Shown here: piece after piece, positions 9,104 to 17,762 of the stretch | Position numbering within the stretch: the stretch's first letter is position 1 | Layout of the letters: every line of letters starts with the position of its first letter | Assembly (NCBI GenBank): GCA_001898995.1 | Contig: MKVZ01000008.1 | Coordinates: forward strand, 50,565-114,564 | DNA length: 64,000 bases | Direction: 5' to 3' | Source: Rhizobiales bacterium 63-22 | GTDB lineage: Bacteria; Pseudomonadota; Alphaproteobacteria; Rhizobiales; Rhizobiaceae | Notes under the pieces: generated by a model | The model's input: the letters and a program-made list of their open reading frames with translations, nothing else | Told to the model about the DNA's origin: nothing | The model's database searches: none | Made by a program: the position numbers and the translations under genes

Positions 9104-10171
9104 ATGAGCGAATTCAGGGATACGAGGGAAAGACTGGAAGACGGCCGCAATTATGATCCCTATCGCCTGAGCAGCCCGCGCATCGTCATCCTGTCCATGG
9201 CGATCTTCATCATCATCGTCGCCTTTCTGGCGGCGACGCTGATGCGCCAGATCCATCGATTCTTCATCACCAATCCGGGGCTGAACGGCCTCATCCTCGG
9301 CGTTCTTCTGGTCGGCATATTGCTCGCCTTCGCGCAGGTGCTGCGCCTTCTTCCGGAAATACGCTGGGTCAATTCCTTCCGCGACGGCGACCGCAGCGCC
9401 CGACCGCCGGTGCTGCTGGCGCCGATGCGCGCGCTGATCGGGCGGCGGCAGTCCATGGCGCTCTCCACCGTCTCCATGCGCTCGATCCTCGACTCCATCG
9501 CCACGCGCCTCGACGAAAGCCGCGACATCTCGCGCTATCTGGTCGGCCTGCTGGTGTTCCTCGGCCTGCTCGGCACCTTCTGGGGCCTGCTGGAAACGGT
9601 CGGCTCCATCGGCCACACCATCCAGACGCTCGATCCCGGCTCCGGCAGCACCAGCGACATGCTCGACGCGCTGAAATCCGGCTTGCAGGCGCCGCTGACG
9701 GGCATGGGCACGGCGTTCTCCTCCTCGCTGTTCGGCCTTTCCGGCTCGCTCATCCTCGGCTTCCTCGACATTCAGGCGGGCCGGGCGCAGAACCGGTTCT
9801 ATACGGAACTGGAGAACTGGCTTTCCTCCGTCACCGATCTCGGCTCCGACCTCAACGCCGACAATGGCGGCGCGGAGGATATCCGCGTTCTGGCCGAGCG
9901 CTTGCAGAACCTGCAAGGCGGCGATCCCGCCAGCCAGCGCACGGCGGCAGCGCTCGCCAACCTCGCCGAGGGCATTCAGGGCCTCGTCAGGAATATGCGT
10001 CAGGAGCAGCAGATGATGCGCGACTGGGTGGAAAAGCAGGCCGACGAACAGCAGGCCCTGCGCAAGACGCTGGAGCGGCTTTCCGGCACCGCGCGCCCAA
10101 ATAACGTAAAGCAGGACGAGGGCAAGCCCCACACCGGATCGGGCGCCAAATCCGGCGGCGAGGCGGAGTAG
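9104..10171 (+). CDS. MotA/TolQ/ExbB-type proton channel subunit
   Basis: A 355-aa inner-membrane protein with four likely helices (about residues 25-47, 61-82, 145-166 and 200-224). The region YLVGLLVFLGLLGTFWGLLETV followed by LKSGLQAPLTGMGTAFSSSLFG is the MotA/TolQ/ExbB core. The C-terminus is a long charged, probably coiled, cytoplasmic tail. The downstream gene, four bases later, encodes the matching MotB-like peptidoglycan-binding partner, so the two should form an ion-driven complex linking the inner membrane to the wall. No flagellar or tol genes are nearby, and the energy-consuming task is unknown. I considered ZorA of the Zorya defence system, but ZorC/ZorD are absent. Confidence 0.85.
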   Translation: MSEFRDTRERLEDGRNYDPYRLSSPRIVILSMAIFIIIVAFLAATLMRQIHRFFITNPGLNGLILGVLLVGILLAFAQVLRLLPEIRWVNSFRDGDRSARPPVLLAPMRALIGRRQSMALSTVSMRSILDSIATRLDESRDISRYLVGLLVFLGLLGTFWGLLETVGSIGHTIQTLDPGSGSTSDMLDALKSGLQAPLTGMGTAFSSSLFGLSGSLILGFLDIQAGRAQNRFYTELENWLSSVTDLGSDLNADNGGAEDIRVLAERLQNLQGGDPASQRTAAALANLAEGIQGLVRNMRQEQQMMRDWVEKQADEQQALRKTLERLSGTARPNNVKQDEGKPHTGSGAKSGGEAE

Positions 10172-10175
10172 GCCC

Positions 10176-11207
10176 ATGGCGCTGGCCCGCAACCGCCGCC
10201 CGCAGCGGCATATCGACTACTGGCCGGGCTTCGTCGACGCGCTGACGACGCTGCTGCTGTCGATCATGTTCCTGCTCACCGTCTTCGTGCTGGCGCAGTT
10301 CCTGCTCAGCCGCGAGGTCGGCAGCAAGGACAGCGCGCTCGCCCGCCTCAACAGCCAGATACAGGAACTGACGCAGCTTCTTTCGCTGGAGCGCAGCAAC
10401 AAGCAGGACCTGCAGGACACGATCGCGAATCTGCAAGCCTCGCTGTCCTCCTCCGAGAGCGAGCGCTCGCGCCTGCAAGGCCTGCTCAACGAAGGGGCCG
10501 GCGCAGGCGCGGCGGCGCAACAGCGCGCCGGCGAACTCTCCGCCAGCCTCGACGCGGAAAAGCAGGTCAGCGCCCGCGCCCTGTCGCAGGTCGAACTTCT
10601 CAACCAGCAGATATCCGCCCTGCGCCGCCAGATCGCCGCGCTTGAGGACGCGCTCAACGCCTCCGAGACGCGCGACAAGGAATCCAACGCCAAGATCGCC
10701 GATCTCGGCAAGCGGCTCAACGTGGCGCTGGCGCAGCGTGTGCAGGAGCTGAACCGCTACCGCTCCGATTTCTTCGGACGCCTGCGCGAGATTCTCGCCG
10801 ACAAGCAGAATATCCGCATCGTCGGCGATCGTTTCGTGTTCCAGTCGGAGGTGCTGTTCCCGACCGGCTCCGCCGACCTCAACCCGGCCGGCGAGGCGGA
10901 AATGAAGAAGCTCGCCGATGCGGTGGTCGAGTTGAACAAGGAAATTCCGCCGGATATCAACTGGGTGCTGCAGGTGAACGGCTACACCGACAATGTGCCG
11001 CTGGCCGGCACGGGCCGCTACCGCGACAATTGGGAACTGTCGGCCGCGCGCGCGGTGGCCGTAGTCAAGTATCTGACCGCCAACGGCGTGCCGCCGGACC
11101 GCCTCGCGGCGGCGGGCTTCGGCCAGTATCAGCCGCTCGACACCGCCGACACGCCGGAAGCCCGCGCGAAGAACCGCCGCATCGAACTGAAGCTGACGGA
11201 GAAGTAA
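10176..11207 (+). CDS. MotB/OmpA-like peptidoglycan-binding partner
   Basis: A 343-aa protein with one N-terminal transmembrane helix (about 24-45, DALTTLLLSIMFLLTVFVLA), as in MotB, including the acidic residue at its start. Residues about 50-200 form a long coiled coil (QIQELTQLLSLERSNKQDLQ and following). The C-terminal third is an OmpA-like domain: VLFPTGSADLNPAGEAEM, QVNGYTDNVPL, NWELSAARAVAVVKYL and ARAKNRRIELKL. It is translated right after the MotA-like gene and likely forms its stator-like partner. The unusually long coiled coil would let it span the periplasm. Confidence 0.87.
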   Translation: MALARNRRPQRHIDYWPGFVDALTTLLLSIMFLLTVFVLAQFLLSREVGSKDSALARLNSQIQELTQLLSLERSNKQDLQDTIANLQASLSSSESERSRLQGLLNEGAGAGAAAQQRAGELSASLDAEKQVSARALSQVELLNQQISALRRQIAALEDALNASETRDKESNAKIADLGKRLNVALAQRVQELNRYRSDFFGRLREILADKQNIRIVGDRFVFQSEVLFPTGSADLNPAGEAEMKKLADAVVELNKEIPPDINWVLQVNGYTDNVPLAGTGRYRDNWELSAARAVAVVKYLTANGVPPDRLAAAGFGQYQPLDTADTPEARAKNRRIELKLTEK

Positions 11208-11229
11208 TCTCTGTCTGCTTCACTTCGTC

Positions 11230-13086
11230 TTACTTCACTCCGTCCGCAAAGGCCCCAGCCCCGGCCTCGAACTGGAGCCGGGCGAGGCGGGCATAGACGC
11301 CGCCCTTTTCCACGAGGCTTTGGTGCGTGCCCTCTTCCACGATGCGGCCGTGGTCGAGGACGAGAATCCGGTCGGCTTTCAGGACCGTGGCGAGGCGATG
11401 CGCCACCACCAGCGTGGTGCGGCCGCGCATGAGACCGTCGAGCGCCTTCTGCACCAGCATCTCGCTTTCGGCGTCCAGCGCCGAGGTCGCCTCGTCGAGC
11501 AGCAGCACGGGCGCGTCGCGCAATATGGCGCGCGCGATGGCGATGCGCTGGCGCTGGCCGCCCGAAAGCGTCACGCCGCGCTCGCCCACCTCGGTGTCGT
11601 AGCCCTTGGCCAGCGCCACGATGAAATCGTGCGCCTGCGCGGCCTTCGCCGCCGCCTCGATCTCGGCGTCCGAGGCGGCAGGCCGGCCATAGCGGATATT
11701 GTCGCGGATGCTGCCGGCGAAGACCGCCACGTCCTGCGGCACCACGGCGATGCGGGCGCGCACGGCGCGCGGATCGGCATCGGTGAGCGGCACGCCATCC
11801 ATCGTCACCCGGCCCGATTGCGGATCGTAATAGCGCATGGCGAGCGCGAACACCGTCGTCTTGCCCGCGCCGGACGGCCCGACCACCGCCACCTTCTCGC
11901 CGGACCTGACGGCGAAGCTGACGCCGTTCAGCGACGGCGCATCCGGCCGTGTCGGATAGGAGAAATACACGTTCTCGAACACGATCGCGCCCTGCGCCGG
12001 CTCCGGCAGCGCCACCGGACGGGCAGGCGCGACGATGCCCGGTTTCTCGTCGAGGATTTCCGCCAGCCGCTCGGTGGCGCCGGCGGCCTGCGCCAGTTCT
12101 CCGCCCGTTTCCGACAGCGCCCCGAAAGCGGTGGCGGCGATGACGGCGTAGAGCACGAACTGGCTGAGCGTCCCCGGCGACATCGCCCCGGCGAGCACGT
12201 CGTGCGAGCCGAACCAGAGCACGGCCACCACGCTTGAAAAGACGAGGAAAATGGCGAGCGCGGTCAGTATGGCGCGCGCGGTGATGGAGGAGCGCGCCGC
12301 GCGGTAGGCGCGCTCGACCGCCTGCCGGAAATGGCCGACCACGATGTCCTCGTTGGTGAAGGCCTGCAAGGTGCGCATCGCACCGATCTGCTCGCCGGCG
12401 TAGGCGTTGGCGCTGGCCAGCATGTCCTGCGTCAGGCGCGAGCGGCGGCGCACCGAGCGCCCGAAGGCGATGAGCGGAATGACGATGACCGGAATGGCGA
12501 CGATGACCAGCGCCGAGAGCTTCGGGCTGGTGACGAACATCATGGCCAGCGCGCCGATGCCGAGAATGAGATTGCGCAGCGCCACCGAGGCGGTCGCGCC
12601 GACGGTGGACTTGATCTGCGTGGTGTCGACGGCAAGCCGCGATACGATCTCGCCCGAATGGGAGCGGTCGAAAAATTCCGGCGACAGCGTCGTCACATGC
12701 GAGAAGACCGCGTTTCGCAGATCCGCCACCACGCGCTCGCCGAGCGAGATGACGAAGAAATAGCGCAGGCCCGAGGCGAGCGCCAGAACCAGCGCCAGAA
12801 CCACCAGCATGCCGAAATAATTGTTGACGAAGGCCGCGTTCGCACCGGTGAAGCCGTGGTCGATCATGCGGCGCACCGCAAGCGGCACGGCAAGCGTGGT
12901 GACGGCGGCCAGAACCAGCGAGAACAGGGCGCCCGCCACCAGCCCCTTATAGCGGGCGATGAAGGGGACCATGCGCTTCAGCGGTTTCAGCGAGCGGCGC
13001 CTGCGAGACTGCCCGGTAGATTGCTCCGGGGGCTGTTCGGAAGAGATTTCCGCATCCATGCGGGATTGGGTGTTTCCATCGGTCAT
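11230..13086 (-). CDS. MsbA-like ABC exporter (fused membrane and ATPase domains)
   Basis: A 618-aa half-transporter. After a basic N-terminus (RRRRSLKPLKRM) come six transmembrane helices (about residues 35-310), then the nucleotide-binding domain with Walker A GPSGAGKTT, signature LSGGQRQRIAIARAI, Walker B VLLLDEATSALD and H-loop VVAHRL. The type fits lipid or multidrug export (MsbA/LmrA/BmrA group); the substrate is unknown. I chose the ATG at 13086 (MTDGNTQSRM); an upstream frame extension to 13146 does not look like the family. It converges with the OmpA-like gene and diverges from rpmE. Confidence 0.9.
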   Translation of the reverse strand: MTDGNTQSRMDAEISSEQPPEQSTGQSRRRRSLKPLKRMVPFIARYKGLVAGALFSLVLAAVTTLAVPLAVRRMIDHGFTGANAAFVNNYFGMLVVLALVLALASGLRYFFVISLGERVVADLRNAVFSHVTTLSPEFFDRSHSGEIVSRLAVDTTQIKSTVGATASVALRNLILGIGALAMMFVTSPKLSALVIVAIPVIVIPLIAFGRSVRRRSRLTQDMLASANAYAGEQIGAMRTLQAFTNEDIVVGHFRQAVERAYRAARSSITARAILTALAIFLVFSSVVAVLWFGSHDVLAGAMSPGTLSQFVLYAVIAATAFGALSETGGELAQAAGATERLAEILDEKPGIVAPARPVALPEPAQGAIVFENVYFSYPTRPDAPSLNGVSFAVRSGEKVAVVGPSGAGKTTVFALAMRYYDPQSGRVTMDGVPLTDADPRAVRARIAVVPQDVAVFAGSIRDNIRYGRPAASDAEIEAAAKAAQAHDFIVALAKGYDTEVGERGVTLSGGQRQRIAIARAILRDAPVLLLDEATSALDAESEMLVQKALDGLMRGRTTLVVAHRLATVLKADRILVLDHGRIVEEGTHQSLVEKGGVYARLARLQFEAGAGAFADGVK

Positions 13087-13265
13087 TGCGTGTTTGTCGC
13101 GATTCCGGCTTGTTATTGATTTTGGCCTGATGTATAGGCTCGCCAACCCTTTTGGAAGCCGTTACCCTCGCGTATCGCGCTTTCTTGATCGCCATTGGGC
13201 GGAAGTGCCGCAGTTCCGATCTCCGGACTTGCGCTTTCACCCCCGGATTTTCAGGATTTGAGACG

Positions 13266-13487
13266 ATGAAAGCCAATATCCATCCCGACTACCACACCAT
13301 CAAGGTGGTGATGACCGACGGCACCGAATACACGACCCGTTCGACCTGGGGCAAGGAAGGCGATACGATGAACCTCGATATCGACCCGACCACCCATCCG
13401 GCATGGACCGGCGGTTCGCAGACGCTCGTCGACCGCGGCGGCCGCGTTTCCAAGTTCAAGAACCGTTTCGGCAATCTCGGCATCTGA
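13266..13487 (+). CDS. rpmE: 50S ribosomal protein L31
   Basis: A 73-aa protein beginning [19 protein letters not shown]. It has SGGSQT-like and KFKNRFG motifs typical of bacterial L31. The four zinc-binding cysteines found in many L31 proteins are absent, so this is the zinc-free (C-) form, usual for the rhizobial group. The ATG at 13266 follows the sequence ggatttgagacg; upstream in-frame sequence is not L31-like. It is monocistronic, with a strong terminator 20 bp after the stop. Confidence 0.97.
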   Translation: MKANIHPDYHTIKVVMTDGTEYTTRSTWGKEGDTMNLDIDPTTHPAWTGGSQTLVDRGGRVSKFKNRFGNLGI

Positions 13488-13507
13488 TCCGAAGCCGCAT
13501 CCGTTTG

Positions 13508-13546
13508 AAAAACCCCGCCGGACGGATTGGTCCGGCGGGGTTTTTG
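13508..13546 (+). terminator. rpmE terminator
   Basis: Stem aaccccgccgga/tccggcggggtt with an 8-nt loop, then ttttt. It is strong and symmetrical enough to work partly on the other strand. Confidence 0.9.
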
Positions 13547-13565
13547 TTGTTTCACACATGCCGCA

Positions 13566-13597
13566 TAAAAAAACTCCCGGACGAAGCCGGGAGTTTC
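13566..13597 (-). terminator. yebC terminator
   Basis: On the minus strand: stem aaactcccgg/ccgggagttt around 6 nt, followed by a T-run (complement of the aaaaaaa at 13567). It lies 24 bp past the yebC stop. Confidence 0.88.
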
Positions 13598-13619
13598 ATA
13601 AAGGCATCCTGCGCCGCGA

Positions 13620-14366
13620 TCAGGCGCTGAGCTTTTCCATGACCTCGTCGCTGACCTCGAAATTGGTGTAGACGTTCTGCACGTCGTCGTCGTCTTCGAG
13701 CACGTTGAGGAGCTTGAGCACAGAGCGCGCCTTTTCCTCGTCCAGTTCGGTGTTGGTCTGCGGCTTCCAGATGGTCTTGATGGATTCGGCCTCGCCGAGC
13801 GCTGCTTCCAGCGCCTTCGACACCTCGCCGATGCTCTCGAAGGCGCACAGGATCACATGCCCGTCCTCGCCCGACTGCACGTCGTCGGCGCCCGCCTCGA
13901 TGGCCGCTTCCATGACCTTGTCCGCGTCGCCCGCTTCCGGCTTGTAGACGATCTCGCCCACGCGGTCGAACATGAACGACACCGAGCCGGTCTCGCCCAG
14001 CGACCCGCCGGCCTTGGTGAAGGCGGCGCGCACGTTGGAGGCGGTGCGGTTGCGGTTGTCGGTCAGCGCCTCGACGATCACCGACACGCCGCCGGGACCA
14101 CGGCCCTCGTAGCGCACTTCATCGTAGTTCTCGCCGTCGCTGCCGGCGGCCTTCTTGATGGCGCGCTCGATATTGTCCTTGGGCATCGACTGCGCCCGGG
14201 CGTTCTGGATCGCCAGACGCAGGCGCGGATTCATCGCCGGGTCGGGAAGACCCTGCTTGGCGGCGACGGTGATCTCACGCGCCAGCTTGGAAAACATTTT
14301 CGACCGCACGGCGTCCTGACGCCCCTTGCGGTGCATGATGTTCTTGAATTGTGAATGGCCAGCCAT
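13620..14366 (-). CDS. yebC: YebC/TACO1-family protein
   Basis: A 248-aa protein with the universally conserved start [23 protein letters not shown] and the family stretches [30 protein letters not shown] and [16 protein letters not shown]. YebC proteins were long annotated as transcription regulators; recent work ties them, like mitochondrial TACO1, to translation of difficult (proline-containing) sequences. Its closeness to efp is suggestive but the genes are 6 kb apart. The C-terminus is acidic ([16 protein letters not shown]). Many relatives place yebC next to ruvC; here ruvC is 11 kb away on the same strand. Confidence 0.96.
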   Translation of the reverse strand: MAGHSQFKNIMHRKGRQDAVRSKMFSKLAREITVAAKQGLPDPAMNPRLRLAIQNARAQSMPKDNIERAIKKAAGSDGENYDEVRYEGRGPGGVSVIVEALTDNRNRTASNVRAAFTKAGGSLGETGSVSFMFDRVGEIVYKPEAGDADKVMEAAIEAGADDVQSGEDGHVILCAFESIGEVSKALEAALGEAESIKTIWKPQTNTELDEEKARSVLKLLNVLEDDDDVQNVYTNFEVSDEVMEKLSA

Positions 14367-14574
14367 GGCACCCCTGTTCTTTGATGCTTTCTGCGCGGAA
14401 TGGCGGCGTTATAGGGAATTCCGCCCCGCTCGTCCAGTGGAGCGAACACGCCCGCCGCCGATCGCCGGTCGGGCGCGGATTTCCCCGTCTCCGCCAATTA
14501 AACCCTTGCCAAAAGCCGGATTTGGCGGAAAGTTGCCGCAACCGATTCCGATTGCTCCATTCCGTGAGGAAACC

Positions 14575-15132
14575 ATGACCGCCATCACCCGGCCATCCTT
14601 CAGCCCGCTCGCGCTCCAGTCGCGCTCGCCCGCCCTGCGGCTTGCCGCCGTCGCCTTCGGCACGCTGGTTCTGGCCGTTTCCTCGCAGATCGAAGTGCCG
14701 ATGATCCCGGTGCCGATCACGCTCCAGACCCTCGTCGTGCCGCTCATCGGCGCGCTTTACGGCTGGCGGCTCGGCCTCGTCACGGTTCTCGCATGGCTCG
14801 GCGAAGCCATGATCGGCCTGCCCGTGCTTGCCGGCGGCGCAGGCGGTCTTGCCTATTTCGCCGGCCCCACCGGCGGCTATCTCGCCGCCTTCCCCATTGC
14901 CGCCGCCATGACCGGCTGGATGGCCGAGCGCGGCTGGAACGGCCGCCGTGTGGGGCTCGCCTTCGCTTCCATGCTGGCCGCGAACCTGCTCTGCCTCGCG
15001 CTCGGCGCGCTCTGGCTGTCCTCCACGCTCGGCATCGAAAAGGCCGTCGCCTTCGGCGTGACGCCCTTCCTCGTCGGCGCGCTCATCAAGTCGGCACTGG
15101 GTGCCGCCATCCTCAAGGCCGCCACCCGCTGA
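14575..15132 (+). CDS. bioY: BioY biotin transporter (S component)
   Basis: A 185-aa membrane protein with six hydrophobic helices and the BioY features QIEVPMIPVPITLQTL and GLPVLAGGAGGLAYFAGPTGGYL. BioY is the substrate-binding component of ECF biotin transporters, and in many alphaproteobacteria works alone or with BioMN elsewhere. The ATG at 14575 has a good ribosome site (gaggaa, 5 nt away). No bioM/bioN gene lies here. A BioR operator was looked for and not found. It is followed by a strong terminator. Confidence 0.93.
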   Translation: MTAITRPSFSPLALQSRSPALRLAAVAFGTLVLAVSSQIEVPMIPVPITLQTLVVPLIGALYGWRLGLVTVLAWLGEAMIGLPVLAGGAGGLAYFAGPTGGYLAAFPIAAAMTGWMAERGWNGRRVGLAFASMLAANLLCLALGALWLSSTLGIEKAVAFGVTPFLVGALIKSALGAAILKAATR

Positions 15133-15146
15133 GACCCTGAAACAAA

Positions 15147-15186
15147 GGACCGCCCGGAACGCTGCCGCGTTCCGGGCGGTTTTTTC
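15147..15186 (+). terminator. bioY terminator
   Basis: Stem accgcccggaac/gttccgggcggt with a short loop, then a run of T. Begins about 15 bp past the bioY stop and also faces the end of terC. Confidence 0.9.
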
Positions 15187-15202
15187 GTGACTGCGGCAGC
15201 GG

Positions 15203-15943
15203 TCAGTTCTGCCGCCTGCGCCGCGCCAGCATGTTGAGCGCCTCGACCAGCGCCGAGAAGCCCATCGCGGCATAGATATAGCCCTTCGGCACATGATAGC
15301 CGAAGCCGTCGGCGATCAGCGTCATGCCGATCATCAGCAGGAAGCCCAGCGCCAGCATGACGATGGTGGGGTTGGCGGCGATGAAGCGCGACAGCGGATC
15401 GGCGGCCAGAAGCATCACGGTGACGGCGGAAACGACCGCGATCACCATGATGGCGATTTCGTCCGTCATGCCGACGGCGGTGATGATCGAATCGACCGAG
15501 AACACCAGATCGAGAACGAGAATCTGGGCGATGGCCACGCCCATCGTCAGTTCGGCAACCTTGCCGCCGACACTGGCCTTGCCGTCATCGGGATCGACCG
15601 TGTGATGGATTTCCTTGGTCGCCTTCCAGACGAGGAAAAGACCGCCCGCGATCAGGATGACGTCGCGCCACGAGAAACCGTGCCCGAACGCCTCGAAGAC
15701 CGGCTCCTTCAACTGCACGATGATGGAAATGGTGAAGAGCAGCGCCAGACGCAGCACGAGCGCCGCGCCGATGCCGATGCGCCGCGCCTTCGATTGCAGG
15801 GCGGGCGGCAGCTTGTTGGTGAGGATCGATATGAAGATGAGATTGTCGATGCCGAGGACGATTTCCATCGCCACCAGCGTCACCAGCGCGGCCCATCCGG
15901 CCGGGCTTGAAAGAAATGCCAGATGCTCGGCAAGAAACTCCAT
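15203..15943 (-). CDS. TerC-family membrane protein
   Basis: A 246-aa protein with seven to eight helices. The TerC hallmarks are [16 protein letters not shown] and the mirrored [17 protein letters not shown], each with an acidic pair inside a helix, typical of this metal-linked family (tellurite resistance TerC, manganese exporters Alx/MeeF). In other bacteria such genes load Mn2+ onto exported enzymes or export Mn2+. No Mn riboswitch was recognised upstream. It is monocistronic on the minus strand; a palindromic repeat lies between it and the ymdB-like gene. Confidence 0.9.
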   Translation of the reverse strand: MEFLAEHLAFLSSPAGWAALVTLVAMEIVLGIDNLIFISILTNKLPPALQSKARRIGIGAALVLRLALLFTISIIVQLKEPVFEAFGHGFSWRDVILIAGGLFLVWKATKEIHHTVDPDDGKASVGGKVAELTMGVAIAQILVLDLVFSVDSIITAVGMTDEIAIMVIAVVSAVTVMLLAADPLSRFIAANPTIVMLALGFLLMIGMTLIADGFGYHVPKGYIYAAMGFSALVEALNMLARRRRQN

Positions 15944-16039
15944 AAGGCTCCGTTCCCTGAAAACGCGGCGAACAATCCGGCGCGTCGCAGGGAGATAGGC
16001 ATTCGCGGGAGCCGTTCAACTCTCCGTGATGAAAAAGCT

Positions 16040-16086
16040 GAAGCATCGGACCGAAAAGTGGGAACCGGTTTTCGGTCCGATGCTCA
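16040..16086. repeat. RIME-like palindrome between terC and ymdB-like gene
   Basis: Near-perfect palindrome: gcatcggaccgaaaa opposite ttttcggtccgatgc, centred on gtgggaaccgg. The sequence recurs in shortened form at 5205, 38150 and 47729. Confidence 0.85.
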
Positions 16087-16134
16087 AACAAAAAGATAGA
16101 TCGTCACATTGCGCCTGATAAGGCGCACGACGAT

Positions 16135-16959
16135 CTAGAGCCAGAAGAGAGGGATCGTCTCGTCCAGATGCGGGCCGATGCGCAGCGGCGCCACCTTTTC
16201 GGCGAGACCCGTGCGGTCGGAAATCTCGATCCCCACGCCGCACAGCGTCGCCGGTCCGTTCGCCGCCTCGAAGCGTCCCTTCGCCACCTTGGACAGGAAG
16301 CGGTTGAGCGGCTCCTCCTTTTCCATGCCAAGCGAGGAATCGTAATCGCCGCACATGCCGGCATCCGACATATAGGCGGTGCCGTTGCGCAAGATCTGGC
16401 AGTCGGCGGTGGGCACATGGGTATGCGTGCCCACCACGGCGCTGGCGCGTCCGTCGACGAAATGGCCGAAGCACTGCTTCTCGCTGGTGGCCTCCGCATG
16501 GAAATCGAAGAAGACCGCATCGGCCTGCTCGCCGAGCGGGCAGGCTTCGAGGATTTTTTCCCCGGCGATGAACGGATCGTCGAGATCGGGATGCATGAAG
16601 ACGCGCCCCATCACGTTGGCGACCAGCACGCGCGCGCCGTTCTTCGCGATATAGAGCCCCTCGCCCTTGCCCGCCGTGCCCTTCGGGAAATTGGCCGGAC
16701 GCAGGAAACGCTCCTCGCGGCGGGAGAATTCCAGCGCCTCGCGCTGGTCCCAGACATGATTGCCGGTCGTCACCACATCGGCGCCGGCGCGGATCGTCTC
16801 TTGGAAAATCTCCTCGGTGATGCCGAAGCCGCCGGCGGCGTTCTCGCCGTTGACGATCACGAAATCCAGCTTCAGATCGGAAATCAGCCCCGGCAGTTTT
16901 TCGTACACCGCCGTGCGCCCCGACCGGCCCACCATGTCACCCAGAAAAAGCAATCTCAT
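16135..16959 (-). CDS. YmdB-like metallophosphoesterase (TIGR00282 family)
   Basis: A 274-aa calcineurin-fold phosphoesterase. Metal-site motifs in order: FLGDMVGRSGR (residues 5-15), VNGENAAGG (37-44), TTGNHVWD (64-71), DFHAEATSEK (152-161) and VVGTHTHVPTAD (175-186). In Bacillus YmdB hydrolyses cyclic nucleotides and affects RNA turnover; the substrate here is unknown. The ATG at 16959 is set by homology. The upstream fthC gene ends 8 bp before on the same strand, so the two are co-transcribed, an arrangement common in Rhizobiales. Confidence 0.92.
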   Translation of the reverse strand: MRLLFLGDMVGRSGRTAVYEKLPGLISDLKLDFVIVNGENAAGGFGITEEIFQETIRAGADVVTTGNHVWDQREALEFSRREERFLRPANFPKGTAGKGEGLYIAKNGARVLVANVMGRVFMHPDLDDPFIAGEKILEACPLGEQADAVFFDFHAEATSEKQCFGHFVDGRASAVVGTHTHVPTADCQILRNGTAYMSDAGMCGDYDSSLGMEKEEPLNRFLSKVAKGRFEAANGPATLCGVGIEISDRTGLAEKVAPLRIGPHLDETIPLFWL

Positions 16960-16967
16960 GAAATGGG

Positions 16968-17567
16968 TTATAAGCCCGTCGCCACGGTGCGCAACCCCGT
17001 TTCCGTCAATATGCGGTCGAGCGCGATGTCGTGCGGCTCGTCGGGCACATGGTCCAGTTCCTGACAGTCGAAGGCCATGCCGATCAGAAGCGGCCGCAGC
17101 CCGCGCGCGGCGAAGCGCGCCAGAGCGCGGTCGTAATGGCCGGCGCCATAGCCGAGCCGATGGCCCCGGCGGTCGAAACCGGCGAGCGGCATCAGCATGA
17201 CGGCCGGATCGGCCAGCGGCGCATGCTCGTCCGGCCCCATCGTGCCGAAGCCGGTCTGCACCAGTTGCGCGTCGGGTAGGTATTCGCGGAAGGCGATGGT
17301 CTCGCGGTCGAGCACCACCGGCAGACAGAGCCGCGCGCCTTTGGCCCGGAAGGCCGAGAGCAGCGGCAGCGGATCGATCTCGGAGCGGATCGGCCAGTAG
17401 CCGGCGACCATCGTGCCCGGCGAAACCGGAATCGCCTCCTCGCCGTGCCGTGCCGCCGCCAGCGATGCCTGGTAGCGGAAGCGCGGGTCGAGCGCATCGC
17501 GCGCGATCAGCGCGCTGCGCCGCGCATCGAGCTTTTCCGTCGTCCGGTCCCCGTTCGTGGCCGTCAT
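16968..17567 (-). CDS. fthC: 5-formyltetrahydrofolate cyclo-ligase
   Basis: A 199-aa enzyme that converts 5-formyl-THF plus ATP to 5,10-methenyl-THF. The active-site segment MPLAGFDRRGHRLGYGAGHYDRALA (given here in part: GFDRRGHRLGYGAGHYDR) is the family signature, followed by LIGMAFDCQ. The N-terminus is rich in basic residues, as usual. In many proteobacteria this gene lies downstream of zapA and the 6S RNA gene; here zapA and the RNA are 1.4-2 kb upstream on the same strand with one extra gene between. It is followed by the ymdB-like gene. Confidence 0.95.
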   Translation of the reverse strand: MTATNGDRTTEKLDARRSALIARDALDPRFRYQASLAAARHGEEAIPVSPGTMVAGYWPIRSEIDPLPLLSAFRAKGARLCLPVVLDRETIAFREYLPDAQLVQTGFGTMGPDEHAPLADPAVMLMPLAGFDRRGHRLGYGAGHYDRALARFAARGLRPLLIGMAFDCQELDHVPDEPHDIALDRILTETGLRTVATGL

Positions 17568-17597
17568 CTCCCTCTCCTCCTGGATTCTGCCTTGCCA

Positions 17598-17652
17598 TTA
17601 AAGCATGTCGCGCAAAAGTGTGCAGCGGTTTTGCGATAACGACATGCGCAAA
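17598..17652. repeat. RIME-like palindrome upstream of fthC
   Basis: Contains agcatgtcgcgcaaaagtgt and ttttgcgataacgacatgcg as imperfect arms. The cgcaaaa/agcggtttt core is shared with the elements at 54916 and 56690. Confidence 0.75.
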
Positions 17653-17707
17653 AACAAAGGGGTAAAGCGCGGAGAGCGAATCTGAAAGATCGCGACGCGC
17701 TTTATTG

Positions 17708-17762
17708 GAAAGCTACAACATCGGTCCGCAAAGCGGAACGGGTTTCCGGGAAACCGTTTTCA
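17708..17762. repeat. RIME-like element at the 3' end of the SRPBCC gene
   Basis: catcggtccgcaaagcggaa followed by cgggtttccgggaaaccgt; related to the 16040 element but degraded. It abuts the stop codon of the SRPBCC gene at 17760. Confidence 0.6.

Noticed and set aside
9104..11207. ZorA/ZorB pair of a Zorya anti-phage system
   Set aside because: No ZorC, ZorD or ZorE genes follow; neighbours are housekeeping genes on both sides.
14367..14574. BioR operator upstream of bioY
   Set aside because: No ttatctataa-like palindrome was found; only a partial ttatagg appears.
15944..16134. Manganese riboswitch upstream of the terC gene
   Set aside because: Only a RIME-like palindrome is seen; the yybP-ykoY conserved loops are missing.
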